Notes under the pieces: generated by a model
Told to the model about the DNA's origin: nothing
Seen by the model: the letters and a program-made list of their open reading frames with translations, nothing else
Database searches by the model: none
Translations under genes and position numbers: made by a program
Part shown: positions 35,433 to 44,839 of the stretch, piece by piece
Numbering within the stretch: the first letter of the stretch is position 1
Layout: the number at the start of each line of letters is the position of its first letter
Assembly (NCBI GenBank): GCA_965267355.1
Contig: OZ253956.1
Span: 1,364,001-1,428,000 of the forward strand
Source: GCA-002793235 sp965267355
GTDB taxonomy: Bacteria; Bacteroidota; Bacteroidia; Flavobacteriales_E; Vicingaceae
Reading direction: 5' to 3'
DNA: 64,000 nucleotides

Positions 35433-36239
35433 ATGAATAATATACCAAATATAAAATATGCAGATTCAGGAAATTTTTTCTTAATAGCAGGACCGTGTGT
35501 TGTTGAAAGTGAGGAAAATGTTTTTGAAATAGCTTGTACCATTAAAGCTATTTCTGAAAGATTAGAAATACCGTATATTTTTAAAGCATCTTATCGAAAA
35601 GCAAATCGTTCTAGGTTAGATTCTTTTACTGGAATAGGAGATGAAAAAGCACTTTCTATTATTAAGAGTGTAAAAGACCGTTTACAACTTCCCGTTTTAA
35701 CAGATGTACATACTGCAGAGGAGTGTACTATTGCTGCGAATTATGTAGATGTATTGCAAATTCCAGCTTTTTTATGCAGGCAAACAGATTTGTTAGTGGC
35801 TGCAGCGAACACGGGTAAAGTGGTGAATATTAAAAAAGGTCAATTTTTATCTGCTGATGCTATGCAATTTGCTGTTAATAAAGTGAAAGAGTCGGGTAAT
35901 GAGAATGTTTGGTTAACCGAGAGAGGTACAACCTTTGGATATCAAGATTTAGTTGTGGATTATAGAGGAATACCTACAATGAGAAAGTATGCTCCTACAG
36001 TATTAGATATTACACATTCTCTACAACAACCTAATCAATCTAGCGGAGTTACAGGAGGAAAGCCAGAATTAATCGAAACGGTTGCTAAAGCAGGTATATC
36101 AGTTGGGGTAGATGGTATTTTTATAGAGACTCATCCTAATCCTGCTAATGCTAAAAGTGATGGAGCTAATATGTTACGGCTTGATAAATTAGAAGACTTG
36201 TTAACTAAATTGATTAAAATCCGTAAAGCTATTCAATGA
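35433..36239 (+). CDS. kdsA: 3-deoxy-8-phosphooctulonate synthase (KDO-8-P synthase)
   Basis: Condenses arabinose-5-phosphate with phosphoenolpyruvate in the synthesis of KDO for lipopolysaccharide. It has 268 residues. Motifs: IAGPCVVESEENVFEIA, FKASYRKANRSR, TDVHTAEE, LQIPAFLCRQTDLL, NIKKGQFLS, LTERGTTFGY, DITHSLQQPN and IFIETHPNPANAKSDG. The C in AGPC is the metal ligand of the metal-dependent class. Its stop overlaps the next start (ATGA). Confidence 0.96.
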   Translation: MNNIPNIKYADSGNFFLIAGPCVVESEENVFEIACTIKAISERLEIPYIFKASYRKANRSRLDSFTGIGDEKALSIIKSVKDRLQLPVLTDVHTAEECTIAANYVDVLQIPAFLCRQTDLLVAAANTGKVVNIKKGQFLSADAMQFAVNKVKESGNENVWLTERGTTFGYQDLVVDYRGIPTMRKYAPTVLDITHSLQQPNQSSGVTGGKPELIETVAKAGISVGVDGIFIETHPNPANAKSDGANMLRLDKLEDLLTKLIKIRKAIQ

Positions 36240-37723
36240 GAATACTGATTCAAATAGCATTCCTTCTAATTCCATACTTGTCATTTTCACAAGTTGATAC
36301 GATAGTGCACTTATATAGTTTTGGTGGTGTGAATAATGATGTTGCTGAGGAGATAAAAGCAACATCAGATGGAGGCTACATTGTGATTGGTTCTACATCA
36401 AGCAACAGCTCTGGTAATACAGATGCTTACTTACTTAAAGTAGATTCTAATTGTACTTATCAGTGGAGTAAAGCATTAGGTGGAACTAATAATGATTGGG
36501 GATATGCTGTAGAAGAAACCCATGATAAAGGGTTTATTATAGCCCTTACTTCAAATAGCTATGGTAGTGGCGGGTATGATGCAGTATTAATGAAAAGAGA
36601 TAGCTTAGGAAAATATCAGTGGAAAAAAACTTATGGCGGCAATGATTGGGATTTTGCTTATGATGTTACTCAAACTTATGATAGCGGATATGTGTTTTGT
36701 GGAGAAACTTATAATAATTCTCAAGGGTATTCTGATGTGTGGGTGGTAAAAACAAATGTAAATGGAGATACATTATGGACCCAAACAATTGGAGGGAGTC
36801 TAGTTGATAAAGGAAATGCTGTGATAGAAACTTCTGATTCCAATATTGTAGTTGCTGGTGTGAGAAATACTGTAACTGACTCAACACAAATATATTTATT
36901 AAAGTTTACTAGAAATGGTGCACTATTATGGGATAGTATTTATGGAGATTCTTTATACGAAAATGCTAATAGTGTTATTGAAATTAGTACAGGTGATTAT
37001 GTTATGGGAGGAGCAACTACAACTTTTAGCCCTAATGGAGATACAGATTTTTATCTTTTGAAAACTAATAGCGCTGGAAATATGATTTGGGAGCGTTATT
37101 TTGGTAATTCTTCATTAGATGCTGATCAAGAAATATTTGATGTTTATGAGGATGCTAGTGGGAATATAATAAATGTTGGGTTTACCGAAGAAGCTGGTGC
37201 AGGGTTGAAAGATGCTTTCTTGTTTTATGTTAACTCAGGAGGATGGTGGGCAGGAATTAGTCCAACATACGGTGATGTTGAAGATGAGTTATTTAAGAGC
37301 TTTTGTGTTGGTCTAAACGGAGAGTTCTGTTCAGCTGGGTATACTAATTCATTTGGTAATGGATTAAAAGATTTACTGTTAGTTAGAACAGATACCATTT
37401 ATGCTAATCAAGATACAGCTGTTGTAATATATCCTGATACAATTCCTTTATTTGTGAAGAAAGTAGATGAAATTAATACAGAAGTAAAAGTATTTCCAAA
37501 TCCAACTTCTTCATACATAACTTTTGAATTAGATATAATAGAAAGCAATATAATAGGAGACCTTGAACTTATTTCACTTGATGGGAAAACTGTGTTTCAT
37601 GAGGAATTTTTGGGTAAATTCATTACTATAGATATGAGTAAATTTAGAAAACAGGCTTACACCTATTTTTATCGATCTTATGATAATCAAATTGAATCAT
37701 CTGGAAAGATTATAGTTTATTAA
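36236..37723 (+). CDS. T9SS type A cargo with GGYIVIG-type propeller repeats
   Basis: A signal peptide (MRILIQIAFLLIPYLSFSQ), then six or seven repeats of roughly 55 residues built around SDGGYIVIG, TNxDAYLLKVDSN and TLWTQTIGGS, as in delta-60 / SBBP-like beta-propellers, to residue ~390. The last ~80 residues (EVKVFPNPTSSYITFEL to SGKIIVY) are a T9SS type A sorting domain. A secreted propeller of unknown ligand. It overlaps kdsA by four bases, an unusual coupling of a surface protein to an LPS gene. Confidence 0.82.
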   Translation: MRILIQIAFLLIPYLSFSQVDTIVHLYSFGGVNNDVAEEIKATSDGGYIVIGSTSSNSSGNTDAYLLKVDSNCTYQWSKALGGTNNDWGYAVEETHDKGFIIALTSNSYGSGGYDAVLMKRDSLGKYQWKKTYGGNDWDFAYDVTQTYDSGYVFCGETYNNSQGYSDVWVVKTNVNGDTLWTQTIGGSLVDKGNAVIETSDSNIVVAGVRNTVTDSTQIYLLKFTRNGALLWDSIYGDSLYENANSVIEISTGDYVMGGATTTFSPNGDTDFYLLKTNSAGNMIWERYFGNSSLDADQEIFDVYEDASGNIINVGFTEEAGAGLKDAFLFYVNSGGWWAGISPTYGDVEDELFKSFCVGLNGEFCSAGYTNSFGNGLKDLLLVRTDTIYANQDTAVVIYPDTIPLFVKKVDEINTEVKVFPNPTSSYITFELDIIESNIIGDLELISLDGKTVFHEEFLGKFITIDMSKFRKQAYTYFYRSYDNQIESSGKIIVY

Positions 37724-37726
37724 CTT

Positions 37727-39229
37727 TTGTTGAGTCTCTTTAAAATAATAAAAACCAATAAAACATTACAGCTTGTTTTATTTTTCATTTTATTGATAAC
37801 GGTTTTTATCTTCTACCAGTTTCAAGAAATTCTTTTTTATAGGCCCCAAAGCATTCATTTTATAAGACAAACTGATAGTTTAGCTTTTGTAAAAGGATAC
37901 TATAAATATGGAATGAATTTTTTTGAACCTAAAGGTCTAAACTTGTCAAGTATAGAAGGTAAAGGAGTTAGTGAATTTCCTATTTTGTATTATATAACCG
38001 CTTGTTTATACTTTGTTTTTGGGGAGCAAGAATTTATTTTAAGGCTGATTAATATAATAGTAGTTGGTTTTGGATTATTATACCTATATAAGTTAATTAG
38101 AGATTTATTAGGCAGTATTTTTTATGGGTATGTGTTTACCTTTTTATTTTTTTCAAGTACTGTATTTGTTTATTATACAGCAAATTTTTTACCAGATGTA
38201 AGTGCGCTCAGTTTTACAATTATTGGGTGGTATTTTTTTTATCTGTTTTTTAGTTATCAGAGTAAAAAAAGTTTGTATAAATCATTCATTTTTTTCACCC
38301 TGTCAGGGCTTCTTAAAATTACATTTTTAATGCATCCCATTGCAGCTTTTTTGTTGCTTTTGATAACAAAAAAGAAATTCAAAAAGTTAAAAACTCCATT
38401 CATTCTATTTTTTTCTTGTGTGTTAATAAATGCAATTTGGATTGTCTTTGTTTTATGGTATAATACAAAAAATAACAACTTTTATTTTAATACAAAAATT
38501 CGTCCTATATGGTCGCTTTCTTATAGTCAAATAGAATATATTATTGATCATATTATCAACTATTGGTACACAAAATATTTTTTTCAGTCAACATTTCATT
38601 TGTTTTTTGTTATTCTATTATTAGGCGTATTTTATGTAAGAAAGATATCAAAAGAAGCTCTTATAATTTTAGGGTTCTTAATGTTAGCGTCAATACTCTA
38701 TATTGTCTTGTTTTTTGAAATGTTTCAAGATCATGATTATTATTTTTTAACTGTCTTTACAACAATAATATTTCTAATTGTAGCTTTCTTTCTTGGTATA
38801 AAAAAAGGATTACCTCGATTTATAGATAATATTTTAGTTAAGTTAACTATTCTTACCATTTGTTTGTTGAGTATTAATTATTCTTCGAAGAAATTAAGTG
38901 ATAGATATAGTGATGAAAAATATTCTATGAAAATGGAGTATTGTAATAACTTGGAAGAGTTAACTAGAATGTATCAAAGTGAGATTACTAGAAATAAAGT
39001 TATTTTGATTGGCGATGAGAGTCGAAATGGGGGATTATATTTTTTAGATACCCAAGGGTGGGTAATGCATAAAATTCAAGATTTAACCATTGAAAATTTT
39101 AATCAAATGTCAGATAATGGAGCAAAATACTTAATTTCATCTGAACAAATAAATGATTTGAACTTCGGTAGATTTTCATATTTAGGTAATTATAATGATA
39201 TTAATATTTATAAAATTTTACAACCATGA
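37727..39229 (+). CDS. Polytopic membrane protein, GT39/ArnT-like glycosyltransferase
   Basis: A 500-residue protein with about 11 membrane segments. The N-terminal loop after the first helix (FYRPQSIHFIRQTDSLAFVKGYYKYG) and the LYYITACLYFVFGEQEFILRLINII block recall GT-C glycosyltransferases of the PMT/ArnT type that use lipid-linked sugars. There is no ATG; the start is TTG at 37727 or 37730. It is three bases after the previous gene. Substrate is unknown; the kdsA context makes cell-envelope glycan transfer reasonable. Confidence 0.7.
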   Translation: MLSLFKIIKTNKTLQLVLFFILLITVFIFYQFQEILFYRPQSIHFIRQTDSLAFVKGYYKYGMNFFEPKGLNLSSIEGKGVSEFPILYYITACLYFVFGEQEFILRLINIIVVGFGLLYLYKLIRDLLGSIFYGYVFTFLFFSSTVFVYYTANFLPDVSALSFTIIGWYFFYLFFSYQSKKSLYKSFIFFTLSGLLKITFLMHPIAAFLLLLITKKKFKKLKTPFILFFSCVLINAIWIVFVLWYNTKNNNFYFNTKIRPIWSLSYSQIEYIIDHIINYWYTKYFFQSTFHLFFVILLLGVFYVRKISKEALIILGFLMLASILYIVLFFEMFQDHDYYFLTVFTTIIFLIVAFFLGIKKGLPRFIDNILVKLTILTICLLSINYSSKKLSDRYSDEKYSMKMEYCNNLEELTRMYQSEITRNKVILIGDESRNGGLYFLDTQGWVMHKIQDLTIENFNQMSDNGAKYLISSEQINDLNFGRFSYLGNYNDINIYKILQP

Positions 39230-39540
39230 TTTACGTAACAACAGAAACAATTAAAGGAAAAGAAATAGCAGAATCTATTGGAACAGTTAGAGGAAGTACG
39301 GTAAGAGCTAGAAATATTGGTAGAGATATTTTTGCAGGATTAAAAAATATTGTTGGAGGAGAAATATCTGAATATACTAAATTACTTGCTGATGCTAGAG
39401 AACAAGCCATTAAAAGAATGATGGATGATGCTGCTAAACTTGGTGCCGATGCAGTAGTAAATGTACGTTTTACTACTTCACAAGTGATGCAAGGAGCTGC
39501 AGAAATGTTGGCTTATGGTACTGCTGTTAAGCTGAAGTAA
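39226..39540 (+). CDS. YbjQ family (DUF74) protein
   Basis: A 104-residue protein of the YbjQ/heavy-metal-binding-domain family that forms pentamers of unknown role. The family pattern is clear: TTETIKGKEIAESIGTVRG, RARNIGRDIFAGLKNIVGG, AREQAIKRMMDDAAKLGADAV and AYGTAVKL. It overlaps the previous gene by four bases (ATGA) and the next by one (TAATG). Confidence 0.93.
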   Translation: MIYVTTETIKGKEIAESIGTVRGSTVRARNIGRDIFAGLKNIVGGEISEYTKLLADAREQAIKRMMDDAAKLGADAVVNVRFTTSQVMQGAAEMLAYGTAVKLK

Positions 39541-39680
39541 TGGCAATTACTGGAATAGGTCTTTTTATTCTTTTCTTGTACATTGGAGGTGTTATATTTA
39601 TAGTAGGAGCTTTAATCTACTTAATAGCAAAACGAATAAAAGATAGGCAAAAGGAAGATTTTGAAAAAAGACAGAACTAA
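39540..39680 (+). CDS. Small single-pass membrane protein (46 aa)
   Basis: A 46-residue frame that starts inside the ybjQ stop codon (TAATG). Residues 5-30 are a hydrophobic helix (GIGLFILFLYIGGVIFIVGA) followed by a basic-acidic tail (KRIKDRQKEDFEKRQN). Start-stop overlap, the membrane-helix pattern, and the terminator directly after its stop codon all support a real gene at the end of the operon. Function is unknown. Confidence 0.65.
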   Translation: MAITGIGLFILFLYIGGVIFIVGALIYLIAKRIKDRQKEDFEKRQN

Positions 39681-39712
39681 AAAATCCCGCTTGAATTTCA
39701 AGCGGGATTTTT
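39680..39712. terminator. Bidirectional terminator
   Basis: A 16-bp perfect stem (AAAAATCCCGCTTGAA with TTCAAGCGGGATTTTT) around one T. It lies between the convergent small membrane protein gene and the first giant T9SS gene. The same hairpin recurs at 44807-44839. Confidence 0.9.
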
Positions 39713-41074
39713 TGATTATAGTGTTGATTTTAATTACCTGATGAGGTTAACATGACCGTAGTTTTCATGGATGATAGGAGTATCTAGCTCTTTAGCCACA
39801 ATTCTCCAAACATAAGTGTCCACTTGTACAGGAGAACCATTATAAGTACCATTCCAACCTTGCGCATTAGCAGGAGCCTCATAAAGCAGTTCCCCCCAAC
39901 GGTTAAAAATCTGCATCGTATATAAACTCAAATCAATACCCTCACCCTCAGGTCTGAAGAATTCATTTTTACCATCCCCGTCAGGAGTAAATGAGTTAGG
40001 AATATAGAATAAATATACGCTATTGATAAATACAGTACCATTTATTGTATTTACACATCCGTACTGATTAGTGACCGTAAGTAATACATTATAAGTACCC
40101 GAAGTATCATCAGGGTAAACAAAAGTAGGATTTTGTACACTAGATGAATCAGGTACCAATCCACTACCAAAGTTCCACAAGTAAGACAAGCCATTACCAG
40201 TAGATAAATTCGTGAAATCAATTTCAGTATTTAACACATTAGTAATAGGAGGAGTCATATAGAAATTAGCCTCTGGATAAGGATGAGGACAAACAAAGTT
40301 GACACTATCCTTAGTAAAGACACAACCGCTTGTATCCGTAACAGTAAGAGTTACATCATGACAAACAGGAGAGCCAAATAGATGAGCAACAGTATCACCA
40401 TTCAATACAGTACCATCACTAATACTCCATGAAGAATTAGCAATCGCTCCCATAGGATTAGAAACATTTTGTAACTCTACAGTAATAGGATAACAACTAT
40501 CCGCTCTGTTTTTAGTAAAGTTTACATCAGTAGGAGTAAACCAATCTACAACGATTGCAACACTATCTGCAGGGGTAGTACAATTATCAGTAGCAACACC
40601 AATGTAAGTAGTAGGAGAAGAGGTAGGGGTAACATTAATAGTACCACCAGAACCGATAAGTACACCATTCTCATACCAATTGTAATTATAACCAGAACCA
40701 GAACCACCCACAGCACTCATGTCAATATTCGTTGAAGTATTAGCAAGAGAAGAGCTATGACAAATGGTAATAGCCGTATCAGTAGAAGAAGCAGTTAAAG
40801 CAGGGTGCAAGACAATACAGACTTGTTGAGTATCAGAAATACAACCTAAGGCATCTTCAGCATAGACTTCATAACAATGAGGGTCAGCAGTAGGGAACAC
40901 CGTATGCGGACCGTTACCAGGAATAGCATTACCTGCAACCAGGTCAGTCCAGAAGTAAGTATAAGGATTACCATTACCACCAGTAGCAGTAGCATCAATT
41001 TGTTTACTACCACCGATACAGATGATATCATTAGCAGTAATGTTATTAATCAATACAGAGTCAGGCTCTGTTAA
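39681..41074. repeat. 1.39-kb near-identical 3' segment shared by the two giant genes (unit 1)
   Basis: It aligns with 44808-46201 at a constant offset of 5127 bp with no gaps. From the terminator to about 40860 I found only two or three base differences; from 40860 to 41074 differences become more frequent, and beyond 41074 similarity drops. It covers the terminator and about 450 codons, including the last domains and the type B sorting signal. Confidence 0.88.
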
Positions 41075-44000
41075 CGTAATTGTTGTGTCAGCACTACAGC
41101 CACTTGAGTCTGTCATAGTAATAATGTATGTCCCTGCTGGAAGATTAGATAGCGTATCTTGCATACCAGCAACTACATTATTGGTTGTTTGTAAAACTAC
41201 TCCAGTTGTACTGTCAGTCCATGTAAAGTTTTGAACTTCACTACCAAGAACAAAAACAGGATCGATAATGATTTCACCATTAGTTCCATCTTTACAAGTA
41301 ATGTTTGTCCATGTAGGATTAGGAGCAAAACAAGTTCCACAAGTTACATCAATGTTTAAAGTATCTGTATCAAAGCAATTTCCTCCAGTGTCTGATACTG
41401 TTACTATATATTGAGTAGGTGTTGATGGGAAAACAGTAGGGTCTGGATCAGTACCATTAATAATTGTACTCATCGGGTTCCATGAGAAATCTAATGCATT
41501 TGTATCAGGTGTTGTAGGGCAGTGAGTAAACCTAATATCTGTACGATCTAGGCTAGTGCCAAAACTCCAAGTGGTGCCATCTAAAGTACACCCAGTGGCA
41601 CCATCATCATAAGCGAAAATAGTCATAGGAGCTAAAGTACCAGTTTGAGTAATATCATCATTGTCAGTCCAAGATGCATTATCAAAACACACTTCTATTA
41701 TAAGGTTAGAAACGCCATCCCATTCATAGGCGGTATTTAATACATGTACGTTCCAACCTAAAATAGTACTATAGCCAGCAGCATTTGTGTATACTTGAGT
41801 TAAACCTGGTACAAAATCAATTGCTCCAGCAAAATCGTTTAAGGCAGTAGGTCCAATTTTAATGGTTAAACCACTGTAAGGTTGAGTACTTAGTTGATTA
41901 ACTACATTAAATGAGATTTCAGTAATCTTTCCACCTGTGAAACCCATTGCATTTAGTTCAGCAGCAGTATATAACATCTGTATTCTACCATCTTCATAAA
42001 ATCCATTATATGGAGTTGGAGGACTTGAGATGTTAGTTGTACCTGCACCTATTGTAGATTGAGAGGTTGGTCCTGAACAAAGGTTGTTAGCACTAGGACC
42101 AGAAACAGCCGGAGTACCTCCTCCTAAATCCAATTGGATATGAATTGAATCTCCACATTGCATTAATGAATCAGGAGTTAAAATGGTTATGTCAGGAGCT
42201 ACAACTGAAGTAACATTGACATACATTGTATCAGTTCTTATACAACCTCCACCATTATCAACAAGTACGGTAACCATATTCAAACCAGACGTATTAAACG
42301 TTGCTGTAGGGTTAGAACTATTAGCGTTATTCATAATTCCTGCAGGAGTCCATGAATAATTGTATGGTCCAGCTCCAGATGCATTAGCAGTAAAATCAAC
42401 AGATTCATTTAAACATACACTAGAATCTGATTGTGTAGTAGTTAAAGTGTAGTTAGGAACAACTGTAATGGTTTGTGTTCTATCTACAGAACATCCGCCA
42501 GCATCAGTTAACGTTACAGTATATGTAGTAGTAGCAGCAGGGGTTGCTATTGGATTAGCAATATTTGTAGCAGATAAACCTGCAGCTGGAGACCAACTGA
42601 AAGTATAGTTGGACAAGGTTGGACCACAATTAGCAGTTCCTGTAAAGTAAGTATTACCTTGTACCCATCCAGTCATGCCACCTGCAGCTACTGAAAATTG
42701 AACTGTTCCAGTACCGTCTATTAAATCAAAAGAAGATTCACTTTGGAAAGCTCCAGTATTATAAACAATAGTAATTGTACTTCCATTTGTTATAGAAAAG
42801 GTAGCACTATCTGCAGAACCTGTAGCCAATGTATAGTTTCCTATAAGAACACCATTTTCATAAATATCTAAGCTTTGACCATTCCATCCATCACCAAAAG
42901 TGTCAAACATATCTAAAGTATATTCACAGGTAGATACAACATCGAAAGGAATTGCATCTCCTTGGCAGATGGTGGTATCACCTGGATATAAAGTTAAATC
43001 AGGTGGAGGATTAACATCTATCGTAACAGTATCTTGCTTAACACAACCTAAAGGAGAAGCAACTTCAACGATGTAATCGGTGGTGCCAATCGGACTTGCA
43101 GTAGGAGTAGCAACGGTTGTATTATTTAATGTTGCTGCTGGACTCCAATTATAAGTATATCCAGGGTTATTAGGAGCAACATTTACTCCAATTCCGTGAG
43201 ACAAATAATCACATAATAACGTATCTCCGTAAGCTGATAGTGTGATATCAGGAACTACTACAACGGTAACAGTATCAGTATTTTCACAAGCAGCTAATAA
43301 TGTACTAGTTAAGAGATATGTAGTGGTAACACTAGGTGTTGCTATAGGATTGGTACATGGGTTACAACTAAAGTTCGTTCCAACAACAATTGGATCACCT
43401 GAAATTACCGACCAAGAGTAACCAGCACCACCTGATGCATTTAATTGAGCTCCTTGATTTCCGCAGATTGTATCATCAGGGCCAGCATAAGGCTGATCAA
43501 AAACAGTAACATCAAAAACAAATGATTGAGTACCACTTACAGGACATGCATCATCTTGTGCTATGATAGCAAATGCATTTAAACCAGAATCTAATGGTGT
43601 TGGAATCCAGCAAAAGGTTGCTACGGGGTTAGGAGTTCCATTATTTGTTACTGTAAAAGTAGCTCCAGGTATTGCTGTTGCTACATTAGATGTTATTGTA
43701 ATGTTGTCATTGTCAGGGTCAGAGAAATCAACTTCAAAGCATATGTTTTCATTAGGACACATGATTACTGAATTAGGATCTGTTTGTGTAACAGAAGGTC
43801 CTTGCTGTGTAATGTTAAGGGTTGCAGCTCCACCACATGTTGCAGCTACTCCAGTTGTTGGATTTTGATTGGTACAAGTAGGATCTATTACAACTTGCAT
43901 TTCCCTTATTTGGGTTCCAATTAGTACACCATTTCTATATTCTTCAACTAGAACAGATATAACACAAATTTGCCCTTGAGAAGGGGTGAAACACATTTCA

Positions 44001-44692
44001 CCTGTAGTTTGATCAAAATTCATTCCTGAGGTAGTAATTACAGGTTGGTTTAACGAATAACCTGGAGCAAAAGCTATAGGAGTACCTGGGGGGCCAGGAG
44101 TTGTTAGAGGGTTATTAAAAGAATAATAAAGTGAGTCTCCATCAATATCAGAAGCAGCATGACTGTATATAGCCAAGTTATTTGCACACAAATAAGGTGT
44201 AGGAATATTTAAAAATTGAGGAGAATTATTGCATGCAGCAGCAGTACTGTTTAATGTGGTTTGAATATATAAACTTTCAATATCTGGATCAACAAGGTTA
44301 GTTATTCCAGCATTTCTACAACATTGGCTCCAATAAATAGTCCAATCAACACAAGGAGGTAAAGTTACTTGTCCAGTATATACATATGCTTCAGTACCAG
44401 GAAAAGTCCCTCCATTACAGGTAGAGGTAGCAGTAGGGCATATTTGTGATACATCTGTAGTACTTACATAAGGAAGTTGAACATTTTGATTACCACACGA
44501 AGATGTAAAATCTACATTTTGTGAAATAGTTGATAAAGTAGCTCCAAAACAATCTCTATATAATGTAAGTGTTACTTCATAAACATTGTTTCCTAAACAT
44601 GTATAAGTTATATCTCCCCCCATTATATGAGAAGCAAAAGAGTTACTACTCATTAATAATAAAACAAGAATGCTAAAAAATATTTTTTTCAT
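39734..44692 (-). CDS. Giant modular surface protein with T9SS type B sorting domain (1652 aa)
   Basis: A signal peptide (FFSILVLLLMSSNSFAS) is followed by an N-terminal domain (HIMGGDITYTCLGNNVYEVTL), Ig/PKD-like beta repeats with phrases such as YNWSPAATLNNTTVATPTA and TTTYTVTLTDAGGC, a Cys-rich region (TNITCKDGTNGEI), a PKD domain (IDFTNLSTGNGLSYLWNFG) and the gliding-motility-associated C-terminal domain (IPNSFTPDGDGKNEFF, MQIFNRWGELLYE, GWNGTYNG), which marks type B T9SS cargo. Such proteins are surface adhesins or gliding-related in this phylum; the role here is inferred. Two segments, residues ~585-690 and ~860-1057, differ in kind from the other giant gene at the same places. Confidence 0.9.
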   Translation of the reverse strand: MKKIFFSILVLLLMSSNSFASHIMGGDITYTCLGNNVYEVTLTLYRDCFGATLSTISQNVDFTSSCGNQNVQLPYVSTTDVSQICPTATSTCNGGTFPGTEAYVYTGQVTLPPCVDWTIYWSQCCRNAGITNLVDPDIESLYIQTTLNSTAAACNNSPQFLNIPTPYLCANNLAIYSHAASDIDGDSLYYSFNNPLTTPGPPGTPIAFAPGYSLNQPVITTSGMNFDQTTGEMCFTPSQGQICVISVLVEEYRNGVLIGTQIREMQVVIDPTCTNQNPTTGVAATCGGAATLNITQQGPSVTQTDPNSVIMCPNENICFEVDFSDPDNDNITITSNVATAIPGATFTVTNNGTPNPVATFCWIPTPLDSGLNAFAIIAQDDACPVSGTQSFVFDVTVFDQPYAGPDDTICGNQGAQLNASGGAGYSWSVISGDPIVVGTNFSCNPCTNPIATPSVTTTYLLTSTLLAACENTDTVTVVVVPDITLSAYGDTLLCDYLSHGIGVNVAPNNPGYTYNWSPAATLNNTTVATPTASPIGTTDYIVEVASPLGCVKQDTVTIDVNPPPDLTLYPGDTTICQGDAIPFDVVSTCEYTLDMFDTFGDGWNGQSLDIYENGVLIGNYTLATGSADSATFSITNGSTITIVYNTGAFQSESSFDLIDGTGTVQFSVAAGGMTGWVQGNTYFTGTANCGPTLSNYTFSWSPAAGLSATNIANPIATPAATTTYTVTLTDAGGCSVDRTQTITVVPNYTLTTTQSDSSVCLNESVDFTANASGAGPYNYSWTPAGIMNNANSSNPTATFNTSGLNMVTVLVDNGGGCIRTDTMYVNVTSVVAPDITILTPDSLMQCGDSIHIQLDLGGGTPAVSGPSANNLCSGPTSQSTIGAGTTNISSPPTPYNGFYEDGRIQMLYTAAELNAMGFTGGKITEISFNVVNQLSTQPYSGLTIKIGPTALNDFAGAIDFVPGLTQVYTNAAGYSTILGWNVHVLNTAYEWDGVSNLIIEVCFDNASWTDNDDITQTGTLAPMTIFAYDDGATGCTLDGTTWSFGTSLDRTDIRFTHCPTTPDTNALDFSWNPMSTIINGTDPDPTVFPSTPTQYIVTVSDTGGNCFDTDTLNIDVTCGTCFAPNPTWTNITCKDGTNGEIIIDPVFVLGSEVQNFTWTDSTTGVVLQTTNNVVAGMQDTLSNLPAGTYIITMTDSSGCSADTTITLTEPDSVLINNITANDIICIGGSKQIDATATGGNGNPYTYFWTDLVAGNAIPGNGPHTVFPTADPHCYEVYAEDALGCISDTQQVCIVLHPALTASSTDTAITICHSSSLANTSTNIDMSAVGGSGSGYNYNWYENGVLIGSGGTINVTPTSSPTTYIGVATDNCTTPADSVAIVVDWFTPTDVNFTKNRADSCYPITVELQNVSNPMGAIANSSWSISDGTVLNGDTVAHLFGSPVCHDVTLTVTDTSGCVFTKDSVNFVCPHPYPEANFYMTPPITNVLNTEIDFTNLSTGNGLSYLWNFGSGLVPDSSSVQNPTFVYPDDTSGTYNVLLTVTNQYGCVNTINGTVFINSVYLFYIPNSFTPDGDGKNEFFRPEGEGIDLSLYTMQIFNRWGELLYEAPANAQGWNGTYNGSPVQVDTYVWRIVAKELDTPIIHENYGHVNLIR

Positions 44693-44727
44693 TTATAAAA
44701 AATTATTCAATTATTGTTATAATTCTA

Positions 44728-44735
44728 CAAAGTTA
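44728..44735 (-). promoter_or_regulatory. -7 promoter element of the 1652-aa gene
   Basis: TAACTTTG on the minus strand (TAnnTTTG) with an expected leader of about 30 nt. The -33 element is not clear. Confidence 0.5.
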
Positions 44736-44806
44736 ATATAATATTGAATACTAACCTATGACGTAAGTCTATTCAATAAGTTGCCTAAGAATGCAATAAT
44801 GATTAA

Positions 44807-44839
44807 AAAAATCCCGCTTGAATTTCAAGCGGGATTTTT
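44807..44839 (-). terminator. Terminator of the 1674-aa gene, copy of the one at 39680
   Basis: The same 16-bp stem and single-T centre as at 39680-39712, at the repeat offset of 5127 bp. It separates the upstream giant gene from the promoter of the second one. Confidence 0.9.

Noticed and set aside
40846..41234. Short frames antisense to or out of frame in the giant T9SS genes
   Set aside because: They are low-complexity Thr/Ser/Val frames produced by repeat-rich coding sequence, and their copy at 45973-46158 merely follows the DNA repeat.
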